From Parascedosporium putredinis (lineage: Eukaryota; Ascomycota; Sordariomycetes; Microascales; Microascaceae), in the NCBI GenBank assembly GCA_949357655.1, contig CASHTG010000016.1, positions 124,001-188,000 of the forward strand: 64,000 nt of DNA, in the 5' to 3' direction. The number at the start of each line of letters is the position of its first letter. The first letter of the stretch is position 1. Below the pieces are notes generated by a model, which was not told where the DNA came from, ran no database searches, and saw only the letters and a list, made by a program, of their open reading frames with translations. Positions 1-12,581 of the stretch are shown here, piece after piece. A program made the position numbers and the translations under genes.

Positions 1-292
1 TTGGAATTCAATGGCAGGCATGTGTGGCCCGGCCTTAGAAACGCTTACTACTGATATGGGCTACCATAACTACGGGTTTTGAAGCATGGCGAACTATCCC
101 TAGAGTACTTTTCCGCTCACGGGTTCGTGACGGTGCAGGAGTTTGGTGCAGGGTATGGCTACGGTTATGGGGTTGGCGTGTCATCTCGATAGATGGTGTG
201 GGCGTTCAGAACGCAAGCGGTCTGCCACTGAGCGGAGCAGTGGTTAAAAATGATTATTCTCCATCTGTGCCGTTGTGCTCACATCCTTGATG

Positions 293-316
293 TCTCTCTC
301 TCTCTCTCTCTCTCTC
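293..316. repeat. (TC)12 dinucleotide microsatellite
   Basis: A perfect run of TC units follows TG at 291-292 and is continued by imperfect CCTCTCTCC sequence. It is simple sequence with no gene around it. Confidence 0.95.
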
Positions 317-1633
317 CTCTCTCCCTCTCCCTCCGAGGCTTTCTGACAAGTCGCCGTCCACATCGGCCTCCATGAAACCGTTTCGGTTCCCTTGTTTGCA
401 AGGCGCGATAAATGAGGCGAATGAAAGGAAGAGGGGGTGTAAATTGGGAGACGAAAACAAGGAGGAGAAAGAAACAGCAAAAGGAGAGAGTAGGGCAGAT
501 ATCATGGGTGCACGGGGAAAGGGTCTAATGAAATGTGGCCCACAGAAGATCGCGTTTCTAGATGGAACGGACTCCACGCACGCTTTGTCAAGCGTCACAT
601 ATCTTTCGGCAGTGGACATTGATGTACATGATATTGTCCTCACGGAACCGGGCTGAGCGAGCAGGAGCTGCGAACAGACCAGAGATGAGAAGAATGAGAC
701 GATGATTTTCGAGGAAAGCGGGAAGGGCCTCGGTTGATGAATCCCGGAGGTAGCAAGAGACTTTTTCACAAAGAGAAGAGAGAGATCCATTGCATCCACC
801 CACTCGATCAGGTGCATTATGTGGGGGCTGTTGTTCAGGAGGGCCAAGGGCCGAGGGCGATGAAACGGGCCACAGACGAACTCGGTGCTCGGGTGTAGGA
901 TTGAAGAGTCCTCAACGATTCCATATCAGCTATGCTCCCCGACTTTGTAGGTTATGGGACGGGGCGGAGGGGAAAAGAAAGAAGAAAAAAAGAACGGGCC
1001 AGTTCGTCATCAGTGACAACATTGAAAATCAATTGATTGAATAGATCCTAGCTTGTTTCGTTGGTTGACGTGAACGTTCTTTTGCTCCTCGCCCAACGGG
1101 GACGCAAGCGTTTCTTTTGGAACCATTGGAACAAATATCCATTGTATGGATGTGCACTGGATCAATCATCGTGTATGTCTGTCTAAGCAAGTCGTCGTCT
1201 CAAGCTGAGCCATCTATTCGAATGAACGAGCTCAACGCCCTGATTGCGGGCCTTCTGAGACGTGCGTTTGCACGCGCCCGCGCAAATGGTTGGGCTGGGG
1301 CCGGGCGGCCGGAAAACACATTAATAGGCTCAAGGGAGCCAGCCGCCAGCCGCCCTCTTTCTTTCTGTACTTGTACTAATCGACACGCGCGCTCAATGTC
1401 CTCGGGCATAGGGTTAATGGCGAAGGACTGGGAAGCATCTATGATAGATCCATGTACTGGATGTCAACGCTTTCATTCAACCACGGCTGATGGTGAGAAC
1501 CATTGAACTTGTCAGCTGGTGCTAGCAAGGCGGGACGATTGGCTCGGGCTTTTGCGAACCGCCCCGCGCTCAAGTGGCGCTGTCGAACCTCTTTGAGAGC
1601 TATATTGGATGGCATCTACCGAGGTATCCATCT

Positions 1634-1664
1634 ATGGATTGATGGATGGATGGAAGGATGGATG
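1634..1664. repeat. GGAT tetranucleotide repeat (imperfect)
   Basis: About seven GGAT-type units run in tandem, with one GGAA interruption. It lies in unassigned intergenic DNA just after a TACCGAGGTA motif at 1617-1626. Confidence 0.85.
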
Positions 1665-3844
1665 TCGTTGACGATAGGGGACACGCTTGATGGATCAATT
1701 TCGTCGCCAGTCTAGTTTACTTGTATGAGTTTGTTCATGAGGCTGGACGGGGCTGGAGGTGCCAGTGATGAAGAGAAGAGTGCGCGTTGAAGCATCGGCC
1801 TGGCCTGTATTGGCCCGGGTCTAATGGAGGGATCTATATCAATCAATTCCTTGGTGCGCGGGTTCCAGCCCGAGGAGAGACGGTGGCGCCTGCGCGGGGC
1901 GTGAAACCCCTTTGGGGCCCGGGAGGGGAGCACTTCAGGTCGCGCTCTTCCGCCAGCTCGGCTGAGACCGCCCCAACCTCACGAACTACCCCGCGTTGGT
2001 GGCATTGAAGCTGCCCAGCCGCGAGATCGAGGCCAGCCGTGTTGTGTCGCCTGGTGTGGTGATGAGGGGTCAGCGTCCAGCTGCTGTTGTAGGGACTCCT
2101 CCGCCACCTTTTTTATTTAATGTTCTTTTACCACACGAGAGACACGCTGTTAAGCACCGCGCTGAGACCGGCACTATGTGCCCCTCCTTCCTTTCCTTTT
2201 CTTCTTTTTCTTCTTCAATGTTCTTTTTCTGCTCTAGATCACGCTATGCTGAACGCTGGAGAAACAAGAGGTGGTAACGAACTAAAAGGAGGAAGTTCCC
2301 GCGTTTTCTTTTTTTTCTTTTTTTCTCGACTTGAAGGATTGAGCTGAGGAGAGACATTAGTCAAAACATCACGATACGAGGCGATGCGGGTTTTGCCCAT
2401 TTCGCAGCTTTGAGAGAGTCAAAGATGCCGACTCCGCGATGGGCGGGGAGGGCTAGGGAGCGGAAAGGGATCCATTGGTATATTGAGAGTGAGACGACAA
2501 TTGCCGGTCGAGTGTCTAGGCGCATCGAATGAAAAATGGAGCGGCGGTGCTCGCATTCACCTTGGCGGGGGTTCGCATAGACACGTAAATATATATCGAT
2601 TCATTCGCAGATCCAACGCATCCATCTATCACAAGTCAGCCTATATTATCGGGTATTATTCCTGTCCTGGCCTACTCACAATTCATCGCTTGCACCAGCC
2701 AACCCTCTCTCTCATTGCCTGCCATCTATTAATTTGTTCGTTTTTTCTCTTTCTTTTTCTTCCCCTTTGCCCTTCTTTGCCCTTCCCCGTGGGGGCCTTC
2801 TGCGAGGTGGCTAGCGGCGACGAAATCGTCAAGTGGCAGACGAGGTATTGGGTGGTAAGAGTCGCGATCTGCCGCGCCGTGGTTCGCGAGCGGGCCTCGA
2901 TATAAACGACCGGCATGCGCATCAATTGATGGCCTGACAGACCCAGCAGGACAGCATCAACAAACAAACAAGACGTCAAGGTCCATTCACGCTACATTTC
3001 AAAGCGAACCCCTGCAGGGCCTCTTCTTTCCGGCCCCCTCGAGCGCTTGGGTGCGGCCAGTTCCTCACGCAAGTCAATTGTCTCCAAGTATTGGCCCTCA
3101 GCTCTTCGATCCTCAATTCACGGCAGAGTCGGTTCACCACCTACGCATTTCCTCCAGCCCACCTCTTTTCTTGTCATTTTTTATTATTTATCTGCAGCCT
3201 CTCTTCTTCCCTCCCTCCCAGTTGAGAAAAAGATACCCTACATATATGTATTGACTGGAGAAGAGACATTGATGAACCTTTTCAACCGCGCCTTCATTGC
3301 CTTGAAGTTCTCGTTTCTTTTTCCCCGTCTTCTTGAACATTAGCCCAATCTCGGAAACCCCTACCGGGGCCGTTCTCACCATCCAATCGCCTTCTGCTTG
3401 ATCGACGCTCTCTTCAACCTGAAACCCGAACTTTGGGACAAAGAGGTCCACCGTCCTTCTCTCTGGTTCCGCCCCTTCTAGAAAAAACAGCGGTACCACA
3501 AAACCCAGTCGTGAGGGTCCACGCCAATCCCGGGTTTGCCTTAGTGGGCAGTCAATCATCAGTTAGATTCTCAGACGATTCGTTACATCAAGTACAACCG
3601 GCAGCAGAACAGTTCTAGTCGGAAGCAGTGACCATCAGACGCCCGCATTATTAGCTCAACGTCAATTCCTAGTGCCTCTGCCACCCGGTGCGACTTGAGC
3701 TAACTTTGAATTTCAAGCTGGGCTGACATTTTTGCACGTCAACCACAAGCATCCATCGATCACATCGGATGGATCCATATCTATTCATTGTGATCAACTG
3801 ACCGCATTCATAGCAGTTAAGCCATCGCTCACGTACGGCCCACA

Positions 3845-3930
3845 CTTGGGCGGTTCCTTCCCTTTTCCCTCCTTTCGCCTTTGTCTCTTCTTCTCTTTTC
3901 CTTCTTTTTCCTTTAAGCCTCTTTGGCGAG
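3845..3930 (+). promoter_or_regulatory. CT-rich leader before first gene
   Basis: The plus strand is almost wholly C and T from about 3855 to 3915, followed by a short mixed stretch and an ATG at 3949. CT-rich tracts just ahead of the start codon are common in expressed genes of filamentous ascomycetes and usually mark the transcription start region. Here the tract is the main support for starting the gene at 3949. No TATA-like element is obvious. Confidence 0.45.
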
Positions 3931-3948
3931 AAACCCTCGTGCTTCGTC

Positions 3949-6900
3949 ATGACAAGACGCCAGGGACAGCCACCGCCCCCTCGGCGAAGTTCCCGGTCCG
4001 GCGGGGTTTACAACCACCACCACTTTCGGCCTGGCAACGACGACTACCGTGACCATGTCAGCTTGAAGGTGGGAATTCGCTGCGAGACAGATCTTCCGTG
4101 GATGAATCCAAGACCCGTGGTCTGCCACGGTACGGAGACGCAGCCCGCCCGCAACCTCGCCGAAGCAGACCGACAGCCTCGGACCCCTCCAGGCTTGGGT
4201 ATCATAAGCAGATTTTACAAGGCGGACGTGCACCCTCCCGTACCGCTCTTCGCTCTCCCACCAACTCCAGACGAATTGTAAGTTGCTTGTTGAGAGACAA
4301 CCTCTCGCGGGTCTCCCCTGTCCTTCCCTACCTCGGTTGGCGCATCCGTTCTTTCTTGGTATCTTTCTCTCTCTCTCTCTTTTTCTTTTCTTTTCTTTTC
4401 TCTCTTTTCCCTTGCGCTTCATCTCCCTCCTGGGGGTCTATTTGGACAAGACAATGAGTTGATCCTTGCCTGGTTCCTTTTGGTTGTCGTTTGCAGACTC
4501 GACTCCGCACACCGTGTTAGTTGGCGTTGTTCCGAGTGGGAAGTGGCAAGTTGCTACCCACTTCATCTCTGTGTCGTTTGTTGTGGTTGCTATTACAGTT
4601 CCTCCTTACTTTGCATGTGCATTCAATATTCCGTCTTTTTTGGATTCTTTTATTCCCCCTGTTTTCTTTCCCGTTGAAACCTCTTCCCTCTTCCCTCTTC
4701 CACGCGACCGATTTCTCCCGAACCAATGTCCAGTGCGTGGGAAACGTGAAACCCGCCCATTTCGGTTCGGTTCAGCGTTGGCGTTGGATCCGGGACTGCG
4801 GCGCCATCACCGTCAGAGCTTTCGAGTAGCCTCAAGCTATTATTACTTGATCTGTTCAATTTTCTGTCAAGAACCAGTACCGAAGACTGATCCTCTCTGG
4901 TTCTGGATCCTCCCCCGCCGCTCCAGCTCAGGGCGACGAGACCCTGTCTGTTACCCATCAATGATCCGTTCCCTCCTTGCCTCACTTCTGATTTTTGTCC
5001 CCTTTCCTGCGCCAGGTCGAAGTCGGCTGCATGTGGTGCATGTGGTGCATCTGAAAATGAGACGAGCCTGAAGAGGCATATTTACACACGGACCTTTACA
5101 CTCCTCGACGTTGCAATGAAATGCTTGGACACCTGGGGTCGCTGTCCTTTGCGTGTGCCCTTTGCGTGTGCCCATTGAGCAATTGATCCTTTTTCCCGTC
5201 GACGTCGAGGGCCAGGCCAGACTCCACCAGAATCGGGGACCAGACTGGACGAAATGGTGCACGTTAAAAAAGCCTTTGACTAGGATCAGATTGGCTCAAG
5301 CTCACAGGGGTGTTAAAGAGGAGGAGCCCTTTCCATACCCCCTCCTCTTCAAACGATCCTTTCCGCCCCCGCCGTAACGAATGAAGTGATACCCTATCAC
5401 TAAAATGACGAAGGGAACTCGCTACACCCATCACGCTCCATCCATCAATGATCTCTTTCATAGCAGGGTCACTAGTGGGTGGACCTGCGCCCATCTCGCC
5501 TCCACCCCTCCCTCCTTTATTATGATTGCGTGGGGAGAGTTGATTGTCTCGTCTGGTCTAGGGGGAAGAAGGTACATCAAGGATCAATTGATTGATCTCT
5601 CGTCCTTGGACAGACTAGGCTCCTGCCCCCATCGCGGGCACGGCCAAATGATAATATTATTGCCCTCCCCCGTTTCGTGTATTATTGCACTTGGCCTCTT
5701 TTCGCGTTTCCCATTCCGGATCCCATCCCTTGCCTCAGCTCCCCCCGTCTCCCTTTATGCGAACTCTTTCGCTCGATGGCACATTCATTCGTCAACACTC
5801 ATTCTTGTTTCGAGTCTTGAGTCCTTCACTCCTAATCGCCGATTTCTTTGTTCCGAAGAAACAACTCGCGCTGGTGCCACTCACTTCAATCCTCTTTCTC
5901 TTGTCTCTCTCTTCCTTTTTGCTCCCACATTGATTGTGCGCCACCTTTTCTTTCCTACATCGAGAAAAGAAAAAGAGGAAAAGGAAAAAGAAAGACAGAC
6001 AGACGCCTTCAAAGGCCACCGAGCTCCTCGCTAACTTGCGGCGGTTCCGTTTGTTCGCCCATTTGCATTTAGAAGCCCTGACTCGACAACTCTTCCGCCT
6101 CTTCCTTCACCCTCGCACGAGAGACCGACCCTTCACCGTCGCCCAACGCTCGACCGCAGTTCCACTTGGCGCCCGACATCGTCCGTCTACTCCCACAACC
6201 CGCTCGTCACTTCCGATTTCGCAAACCTGGCGACCTACGGCTACTATGGAGCAGGCGGCGAGGGCATCTCGCCGCCGAGCTCGCCCGAGATGGCAGCCGT
6301 TCAACAAGGGTAAGTTTCAAAATTGTGTGCGAATCAAGGTCCCCTTTTTTTCTTTTCTTTTCTTTTCTTTTCTTTTCTTTTCTTTTCTTTTCTTTTCTTT
6401 TCCCTCTCCCTTTTGAAGGGGGCGGGGGCTCTTGACGAGCATTTCCTTTGCTCCGGATTGAGATTCAGAGCATTGGAAAAGTAAAGAAAGGAGGCGCGGG
6501 GACGAAGCTGGTTGAAGCGTATCTTGTCGTCGACCTGGTGACTGGTCAGTCAGAGGAGAAGAGAGGAGTGAGGCCGCACTAGGTGTCAGCGATGACAGAA
6601 TCATTGGGCCATAGTGCATGGTCTTTTCTGGGGGCGGGGCGGCAGGGAACTTGAAAGACATTGATATACACGCTCATCTGGCCTAGTTGGTTTGCTAACT
6701 TGAGCAAAAATTCGTTTCGATCTTTTAGGCGCGATGTTTCCCCGATTGACGAGTTTCCCGACAAGTCCGGCTTCGACCAGAGGCCCTCGCGGCAGCCATC
6801 GACGTCGCAATCTAAGAGCAACATCCCAATGATGCGCCGTCAACGCCGGCAAACCCAGGAAGCTGCGGCCGCCACATTGAGAGAATCCAAGTCAAGGGAT

Positions 6901-8950
6901 CGCTTGCGGGATCGCCCAGCCCCTACCGGCTTGTCATCTGATGCTGTTGCGGCGTATCCGTCACCTGGGAAAGGAGAAGGCGCGGGCCAGTCTGCGACTG
7001 GAAGACAGGTTTTCAAGATGGCCAATGGCCGCGAGATGAAGTGGGATGCCATGACCGGCGAACCTACCCTTGGTCCCAAAGGATACTCGGCCCAGGTTAA
7101 GCCTGCGGAGTACGCCCAGGAGTTTGGAGCTGGTGGCCATGGCGCGGGGGCTTCTGGTGCTTCTGCTGCTGCTGCCCCGGCCTCCAACCCAGCGGCTAGC
7201 GCACTCTCGAGGTTACGCAGTGCTCAGAGCAGTTTTAGCGACAAGGTCAAAAGATGCGCGCCGGGGACGCAGCTGCCGGACCAAGCGTTGCCGTGGCCCC
7301 TGAGAGGGTTCACACTCTGAGCCCGGAGCCAGAAGAACCGCCGCTGGTACAACGGTCGACGACGCCGTCTGCGCAGCCATCGGCGACGGCGAGGCCGCCC
7401 CGGGCCGCCAGCCTCGCACAACGCCCGCAGTGGAAGGGTGGGAGCGGGCGGGTGACACTGGTGGACCCGGTGCACGACACACCGCAGGAACCGCCGGTGC
7501 ACATTCCCCGAAAGAGCAGCAAGCGCACGGCAAACCTGAGCCGAGGCGCGCGGGGCGGCCCTGGAGGCCCGTTGTCACTTTCGCCAGTTAGCCCTTCCGG
7601 GTCTGAAACATCCCTGAGTCGGGTGGGAGATCCCACCACCACCACCACCACCACTACCACCCCTAGAAAACAGCAGCACATGCCCTCTCCCCTTGCTAGC
7701 CCCGACCCTAGCAATTCGACTCACCCCTTGGAAAGACTATCCGAGCCCCCAACTCGGGCTCTGCAATTCCCCCTCTTATGCGATGGGGCCACTGAGCCCA
7801 AATCAGCCCAACGCCCCCATCCATGGCCAATGCCACCACCACCTCCTCTCCTCCTCCTCATCCTATTACTACTCCTACTGCTACGACCGCGGACCCGGCG
7901 CCCGTCCCTTTCGCATCTTCTTTTTCCTTTTCGACTTCTGCTTCCCCCTCGTCTCTTTCCGTCGACCCCGAGAAGGCGATCCGAAGAAAGCCTGCGACGT
8001 CCACAGTAGGGCTCCCAACCTCATTTGCCCCAAGAGCCAGCGCAAGCGCAAGCGCCGAGTCGAGCAGCAAACCACCTCAGGCCCACCACAACCCCCACCT
8101 CTCGACAGCCTCGTCAGTGTACTCGCAGTTCGATCCCCGCCGCCGGTCAATTACTCCAACGTCTCGACAAACGTGAGCAACGTTACAATCACGAGGCACA
8201 CCCCGCTACCGCTACCGCTACCGTGCCCACAGCCGCTGGCGCCGGCACGACGACGGAGGACGGTTGGGTGCAGCCTCCATCGAGGTTTAGCGTCACAACG
8301 TACGCGACGTCGGCCCATACCGGATCGCCCAAGCCATCTATGGACGTGGACCGACCGCCGATGCCAACGCCACCGCAGGCTTATTCCTCGCTATTGTCGA
8401 ATTCGCCCCCGGTCGAAAGGACAACCTTGTCATTACCATGAACCAGCCCTACATGTCGGGAGCGCGGGGCGGCTCCTCGCCGATCGGCAAGCCCATGGGA
8501 CCGCGCGATGCGGTTCCCAGCTACCTGCGATCCAACACGTGGGGCGACTCGAGCTCCTCGGTTTTCAGCGCCGACGCTCGCCCGGGTTCGGTGGCGTCGA
8601 CGAGCAAGGCGCTCCCGCCGGCGCCTCCGGAGATCAACCCGGCCAACGACAGGGTGGGGTACCTCAATGCGCGGCTCCAATCGCTCGCAAACCGACGCCT
8701 CAACATCAACAAGAGCATCAAGAAGATGACGGAGATGATGCCGACGGATAACCTCATGGCCAGCGACGCGGTGCTCAGGAAGCGCGAGGCGGAAAAGGTC
8801 AAGATTGAGAGCCTCAAGGTCGAGCTATCCGAGGTGCAGCGTGAGGAATATGAGCTTGGTCTCAAGCTTCACAGGGCGTATAAGCGACAGGACCGCGATG
8901 CCGAGTATGAACCCACCACCCTCTGGGTGCGCAGGGTAACGGGTGCATAG
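3949..8950 (+). CDS. Low-complexity fungal protein, C-terminal coiled coil
   Basis: I do not recognise a named family. A first exon probably starts at ATG 3949 (MTRRQGQPPPPRRSSRS), shifts frame near 4060 and ends at a GTAAGT donor at 4279. A second well-supported segment runs from an acceptor near 6072 to a donor at 6310 and contains SPPSSPEM. The intron 6310-6728 joins cleanly to GRDVSPIDEFPDK. The rest, to the TAG at 8948-8950, is rich in Ser, Pro and Thr, with a poly-Thr run from (ACC)n at 7632-7663. It ends in about 90 residues of predicted coiled coil containing NARLQSLANRR and KREAEKVKIESLK. The frame changes near 7250, 7800, 8168 and 8409; the 7249-7252 A run and the 8407-8411 C run are likely error sites. 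The link between the 3949 exon and the 6073 exon is inferred: their phases do not match directly, so a small exon may lie between. A cytoplasmic scaffold-like role is a guess only. Confidence 0.6.
6310..6728 (+). other. Intron with (TTTTC)n microsatellite
   Basis: A GTAAGT donor follows CAACAAGG and the TTTTAG acceptor precedes GCGCGATG, and joining them keeps the reading frame. At 419 nt it is longer than other introns here. About eleven TTTTC units at 6345-6401 account for part of that length. The tract is prone to length variation between strains. Confidence 0.8.
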
Positions 8951-11244
8951 AACAAGGGGAAAAAGATTCGCGGCCGGCCAGCCAATAACCTTGGCTGATT
9001 ATCTTTGATTTGGCTTTTTCTTTCGGGATTCCTTTATTATATCTCTCTCCTACTTGGCGGCATCTGCAGCCCCTCCTCTTTTATACCTTTTTCTTTTTCT
9101 TTTTTTTTTCCTTCTGCCAAATTTGGGGTTTCTTTTTCTCTCCCCAAAAACAAGCTAGGGGTACTTGATGTTCAAAGACCCTGAGCGATGGAGTTCCGGG
9201 TTCCTTTTTTTTTCTTTCTTCTTCTTCTCCCTTTTCTTCATATTCTTCTCGTGTTTATTTGGTGCCCCTTTTCCTGCCTCCGGGCTCCGGGCTCGTTTCA
9301 CCCGGGTTCGGTGATGGACAAGGGTGAGTGAGAGAAGGGGGGCTTGACCTTTTTTCCTTTTTTTCTCTCCTTTTTCTCCTCCTTTTTCTCTCAGTCATTA
9401 TTCCCCACATTTTCCTTTTTGAAAGAAAAGAAGAAGAAGAGAGCAGGACTATTTTTGGGGGAGCGTCATGGACCATGTCGAAGAGTGTGGAAATCCCTGT
9501 GACTATATTGATAGTACGCGCGGAGAGTAGATGTAGACAGCAGTGCAGGTAGAGTGCCTTTGCCAGATGAAGCGCCCACTCTTGTACCCTTTTCTTTTCG
9601 CCGCATGTTTCGATTAGCAGTGTTACTTTCCGCTCTGCGTAGGCTCGCGTGTGTATGATCTTGCGCGTAAGGCCCGACTTGCTGGTGGCACATGCATGCT
9701 GAGCGGAGAGCGATCAATGGCTTCGGGGATCAGAGACACAAGGGCTCCTGCGAGCGAAAAATAGTACATCCAGATGTTGGCAAACAAACTTCTCCAGGCC
9801 CCATTTTTGAGTCCGTGCCGTTTCCAAGCAGGTTCGTTGCATGTTCTAGGCGTCCTCGGGACTCGCCATGTAATACATCAAATGCAAATAGGAAGCAGAG
9901 GATCCATCCACGGATGAGTCAATGCCCCGTGCCATTTGCTCAGCCCAGGCGAGAACGAGAAGTCTGGGAAGAAGGAAGTGGGAAGTTGGGGGCTGAAGGC
10001 GGCTTGGAGGTTCGAAAGAAGCAGGGATTGTAGGAAATACGGGTCATGTAATACATCAACGTCGTTGGTGCGTCAGGGAACAACAAAAAAGAAGCCAAGT
10101 AAAATCGGGGTGTTTTTTATTTTGAAGAGCAACCTGATATCCGTTGATCTCTCTCTATACTTGTACGTGAGAGGAGAGCTGGGCGTGGTAACCTGTGCAA
10201 CAGCCAGGGAGAAACGCAATTGTATTACTCGCTGCTCTGTCGAAAGCTGTCCCCCCTCCCCCTCTTCCTCAACTAAAACAAGGGTCCAGCCCAGTCCGGA
10301 TCGGCCAGGCGGGATTCGCGTTGGGATTGGACAAGGGGAGCTTCGGCTGGGGATTTTGGCCCAGCACTTTGAAGCCACACCGGAAGTCTCACACGGGGCG
10401 TTTAAACGAGATGGTCTCTTTTCCCTCGTCCCGGTGTTTTTTTTTTCTTCTTTTTTTCTTTCTCTCCTCTTCTCGTACACATCAATTGCCAGCTCTGGAA
10501 TATGTTTCTGCGGTCGTTCTGCGGGGAAGGGGGTTCTAACTGAGGGCGGGGGGGAGGAGACCACAAAAGCTCCTGGCGACGTGGCGGAAAGGGTTGGGCG
10601 GGACCTCGCCCCTCCCCTCCCGCGGCGTTCCGGGACATCCCCACACCGGGCTCCGGAGCAGGCGAGAAACGCCAATTCGCGGTCCCACACATGGGAGGCG
10701 CGTACTACTGTTGCGAAGGGGGAAGAGAAAAAAGGGCGAATGCGGGCGCGGGAAGAGAGACGTTCAGCCGTGGGGCCGTTTGGTGGCGCTGGGAGAGAAG
10801 GGGGAAAAGAGGATCGAGGGAAACACTTTGATCTTTCTTGGGGCGAGAACTGAGGGATTGCGCAGCAGCTATCCCTCCACTTTTTGGGCTTGTCTTGCTT
10901 TCTTTTTTCGTGGTACATGTGTATGGGAAGGAGAGGGAGCAGGGTGCGGATGTGGTTATTTCGCGTGTCTCGGGGAGGAGCGGCGATCGAAGGCTTTAGC
11001 TAGTACACACAACAAAACCTGGATATAAGAGACACGACGAATCCTCCCACCTTTTTCTTTTTTTCTTTTGGGACGAAGAGCTGGATTTCCTAACTTTGAT
11101 CCCTTTGCCCACGCGACATCTATCCCCGTTTTGATCTTTTTCTTCTTATTTTTCTTTCCAACTTCAGAAGGGGTTTCCCGATGATTCTCAAGATATCGCG
11201 GGCACTCGACATCCACAAGCTCTTTTTTCGGTTCCCGTTGTTTT
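8951..11244. other. Intergenic, probable promoter of melanin gene
   Basis: No gene is supported over about 2.3 kb. The left part (9060-9440) is T-rich and holds the 3-prime region of the preceding gene. Overlapping frames at 9936-10918 on both strands are built from pyrimidine/purine tracts and match nothing recognisable. The right end (11040-11170) is CT-rich and precedes the scytalone dehydratase start. Confidence 0.5.
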
Positions 11245-12247
11245 ATGAAGCCTAACCCCTTCGTGTCCTTCCTCGCAACCACCGCCATCTTCGTGACCGA
11301 GACCATGGCCACCGCCGCAGTGAACTCGGCCCCGGCCGCCACCGCCACGCTCCAGAGCCTCGCGAGCGAGAGGGTCGAGACCACGCTCTCGATCCCCGCC
11401 ATCACCATGGACGGTAAGATGCACGGTGGCCCCCTGGCCTGGGTGGGCGAGAAAGCGAAGGGGCAATGGGGATCGTGTCGAAATCATGAAATTTTGTGCT
11501 AATATGGTGGCTCCTTTGGTGCTTTACTAGATTACCTTGGTCTGAACGCGGCCCTGTACGAATGGGCGGACAGCTACGACTCCAAGGACTGGGACCGTCT
11601 GCGCAAGTGCATCGCCCCAACTCTTCGTGTAAGTCCTCGCCCTTTCCTTTTCGCCGAGCCACTTCCCTTAGCACTCTTTCCCTTTTAGGGGTTTTCTTTT
11701 TCTTTTTTTTTCCCTTTTTCGTTTTTGCTTGCCATAATCTTCACTTTGCTCCTCACCCGCTCGCTGCGGGTAAAAAGAAAAGCAGCCCAACCCTCCGCTC
11801 GAGAAAACCCAAGTCCGGAGACTAAGAAAAAATCTCTAGATCGACTACCGCTCCTTCCTCGACAAGATATGGGAGGCCATGCCCTCGGAAGACTTCATCG
11901 CCATGATCTCGGACAACTCGGTGCTCGGGGACCCCACGCTACGCACGCAGCACTTTGTCGGCGCGTCCCGCTGGGAGCGCGTGTCCGCCGACGAGGTCAT
12001 CGGCCACCACCAGCTCCGCGTGCCCCACCAGCGCTACGACAAGGACCCGACCCCGGGCGCGGCCGCCCCGGCGAGGCCCCGCCCGCGTCACCCTCAAGGG
12101 CCACGCCCACTCCGCCAACACCCACTGGTACAAAAGGTCAACGGCACCTGGAAGTTTGCCGGTCTGCGCCCGGACATTCGCTGGTCCGAGTACGACTTTG
12201 ACCAAATCTTTGCCGGTGGCAGGGAGAACTTTGGAGATGCCCAATAA
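11245..12247 (+). CDS. SCD1: Scytalone dehydratase (DHN-melanin pathway)
   Basis: The enzyme removes water from scytalone and vermelone in dihydroxynaphthalene melanin synthesis. Exons are 11245 (or 11305)-11413, 11531-11628 and 11840-12247. Exon junctions give DYLGLN and TLRIDYRSF without loss. Residues matching the active-site set of the Magnaporthe enzyme are all visible: Tyr in ADSYDSKDW, Tyr in IDYRSF, His in RTQHFVG, His in RVPHQRY and Asn in HAHSAN. The last lies in another frame: the reading frame leaves near 12050-12090 and returns at the A run 12132-12135, where one extra A restores HWYKKVNGTW. The net length is a multiple of three. Two in-frame ATGs (11245, 11305) are possible; the shorter gives about 204 residues, against about 172 for the Magnaporthe protein, so the Ala/Thr-rich N-terminus is extended. 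The C-terminus, with IRWSEYDFDQIF, is typical. The gene is convergent with the transcription factor that follows. Confidence 0.93.
11414..11839 (+). other. Two introns of scytalone dehydratase
   Basis: Intron 1 is 11414-11530 (GTAAGA to TAG) and intron 2 is 11629-11839 (GTAAGT to TAG), with exon 2 (11531-11628) between them. Both junctions are confirmed by uninterrupted protein similarity across the splice. Intron 2 is 211 nt and T-rich in its first half. Confidence 0.9.
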
Positions 12248-12581
12248 GGGGAGGAAGGAGGAAGGAGGAAGGAGCAAGGTCTTGGCGTGACGACGCGGGG
12301 GGAGCAGACAAAGTATTAACAGAATAGAAGACGAGAGTGTACCTCGGTAGAACGGGGTCACAAGAGACAAGAGACGTGAAGAGAAAGAGGATATGGGGAT
12401 TGGTGCAAGTGCGGGAGGCCTTTTAAGAAGTTATGAAAATTAGATTAGATTATCCAGGAAAAAAAGAAATATTTCCATCTCTCTGTTTTTCTTTCCTTTT
12501 CTCCAAAGAAGAAAAACCAAAGAAACAAAAAGGGGAAAAGGCGCTCCATTGAAATCATTTATTTCGTGGTATCAACCATAG
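12248..12581. other. Shared 3-prime intergenic region
   Basis: A 334-bp gap separates the stop codons of two convergent genes. It contains a TACCTCGGTA motif at 12340-12349 and A-rich stretches near 12430-12540 that could hold poly(A) signals for the plus-strand gene. No open reading frame is supported. Confidence 0.6.

Larger units (their letters stand above)
1..3948. other. Intergenic, no supported gene
   Basis: No reading frame here shows a recognisable domain or the start, intron and stop pattern of the genes further on. A minus-strand frame at 254-847 is long but begins at TTG and runs through a (TC)n tract, so I do not call it. The stretch holds a (TC)12 microsatellite at 293-316, a GGAT-rich tract near 1634-1664 and several pyrimidine tracts. 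The last part (about 3845-3930) is very CT-rich and leads into the ATG at 3949. Confidence 0.6.

Noticed and set aside
254..847. Long minus-strand frame (197 codons)
   Set aside because: It starts at TTG, crosses a TC microsatellite that gives repeated Arg-Glu, and has no domain.
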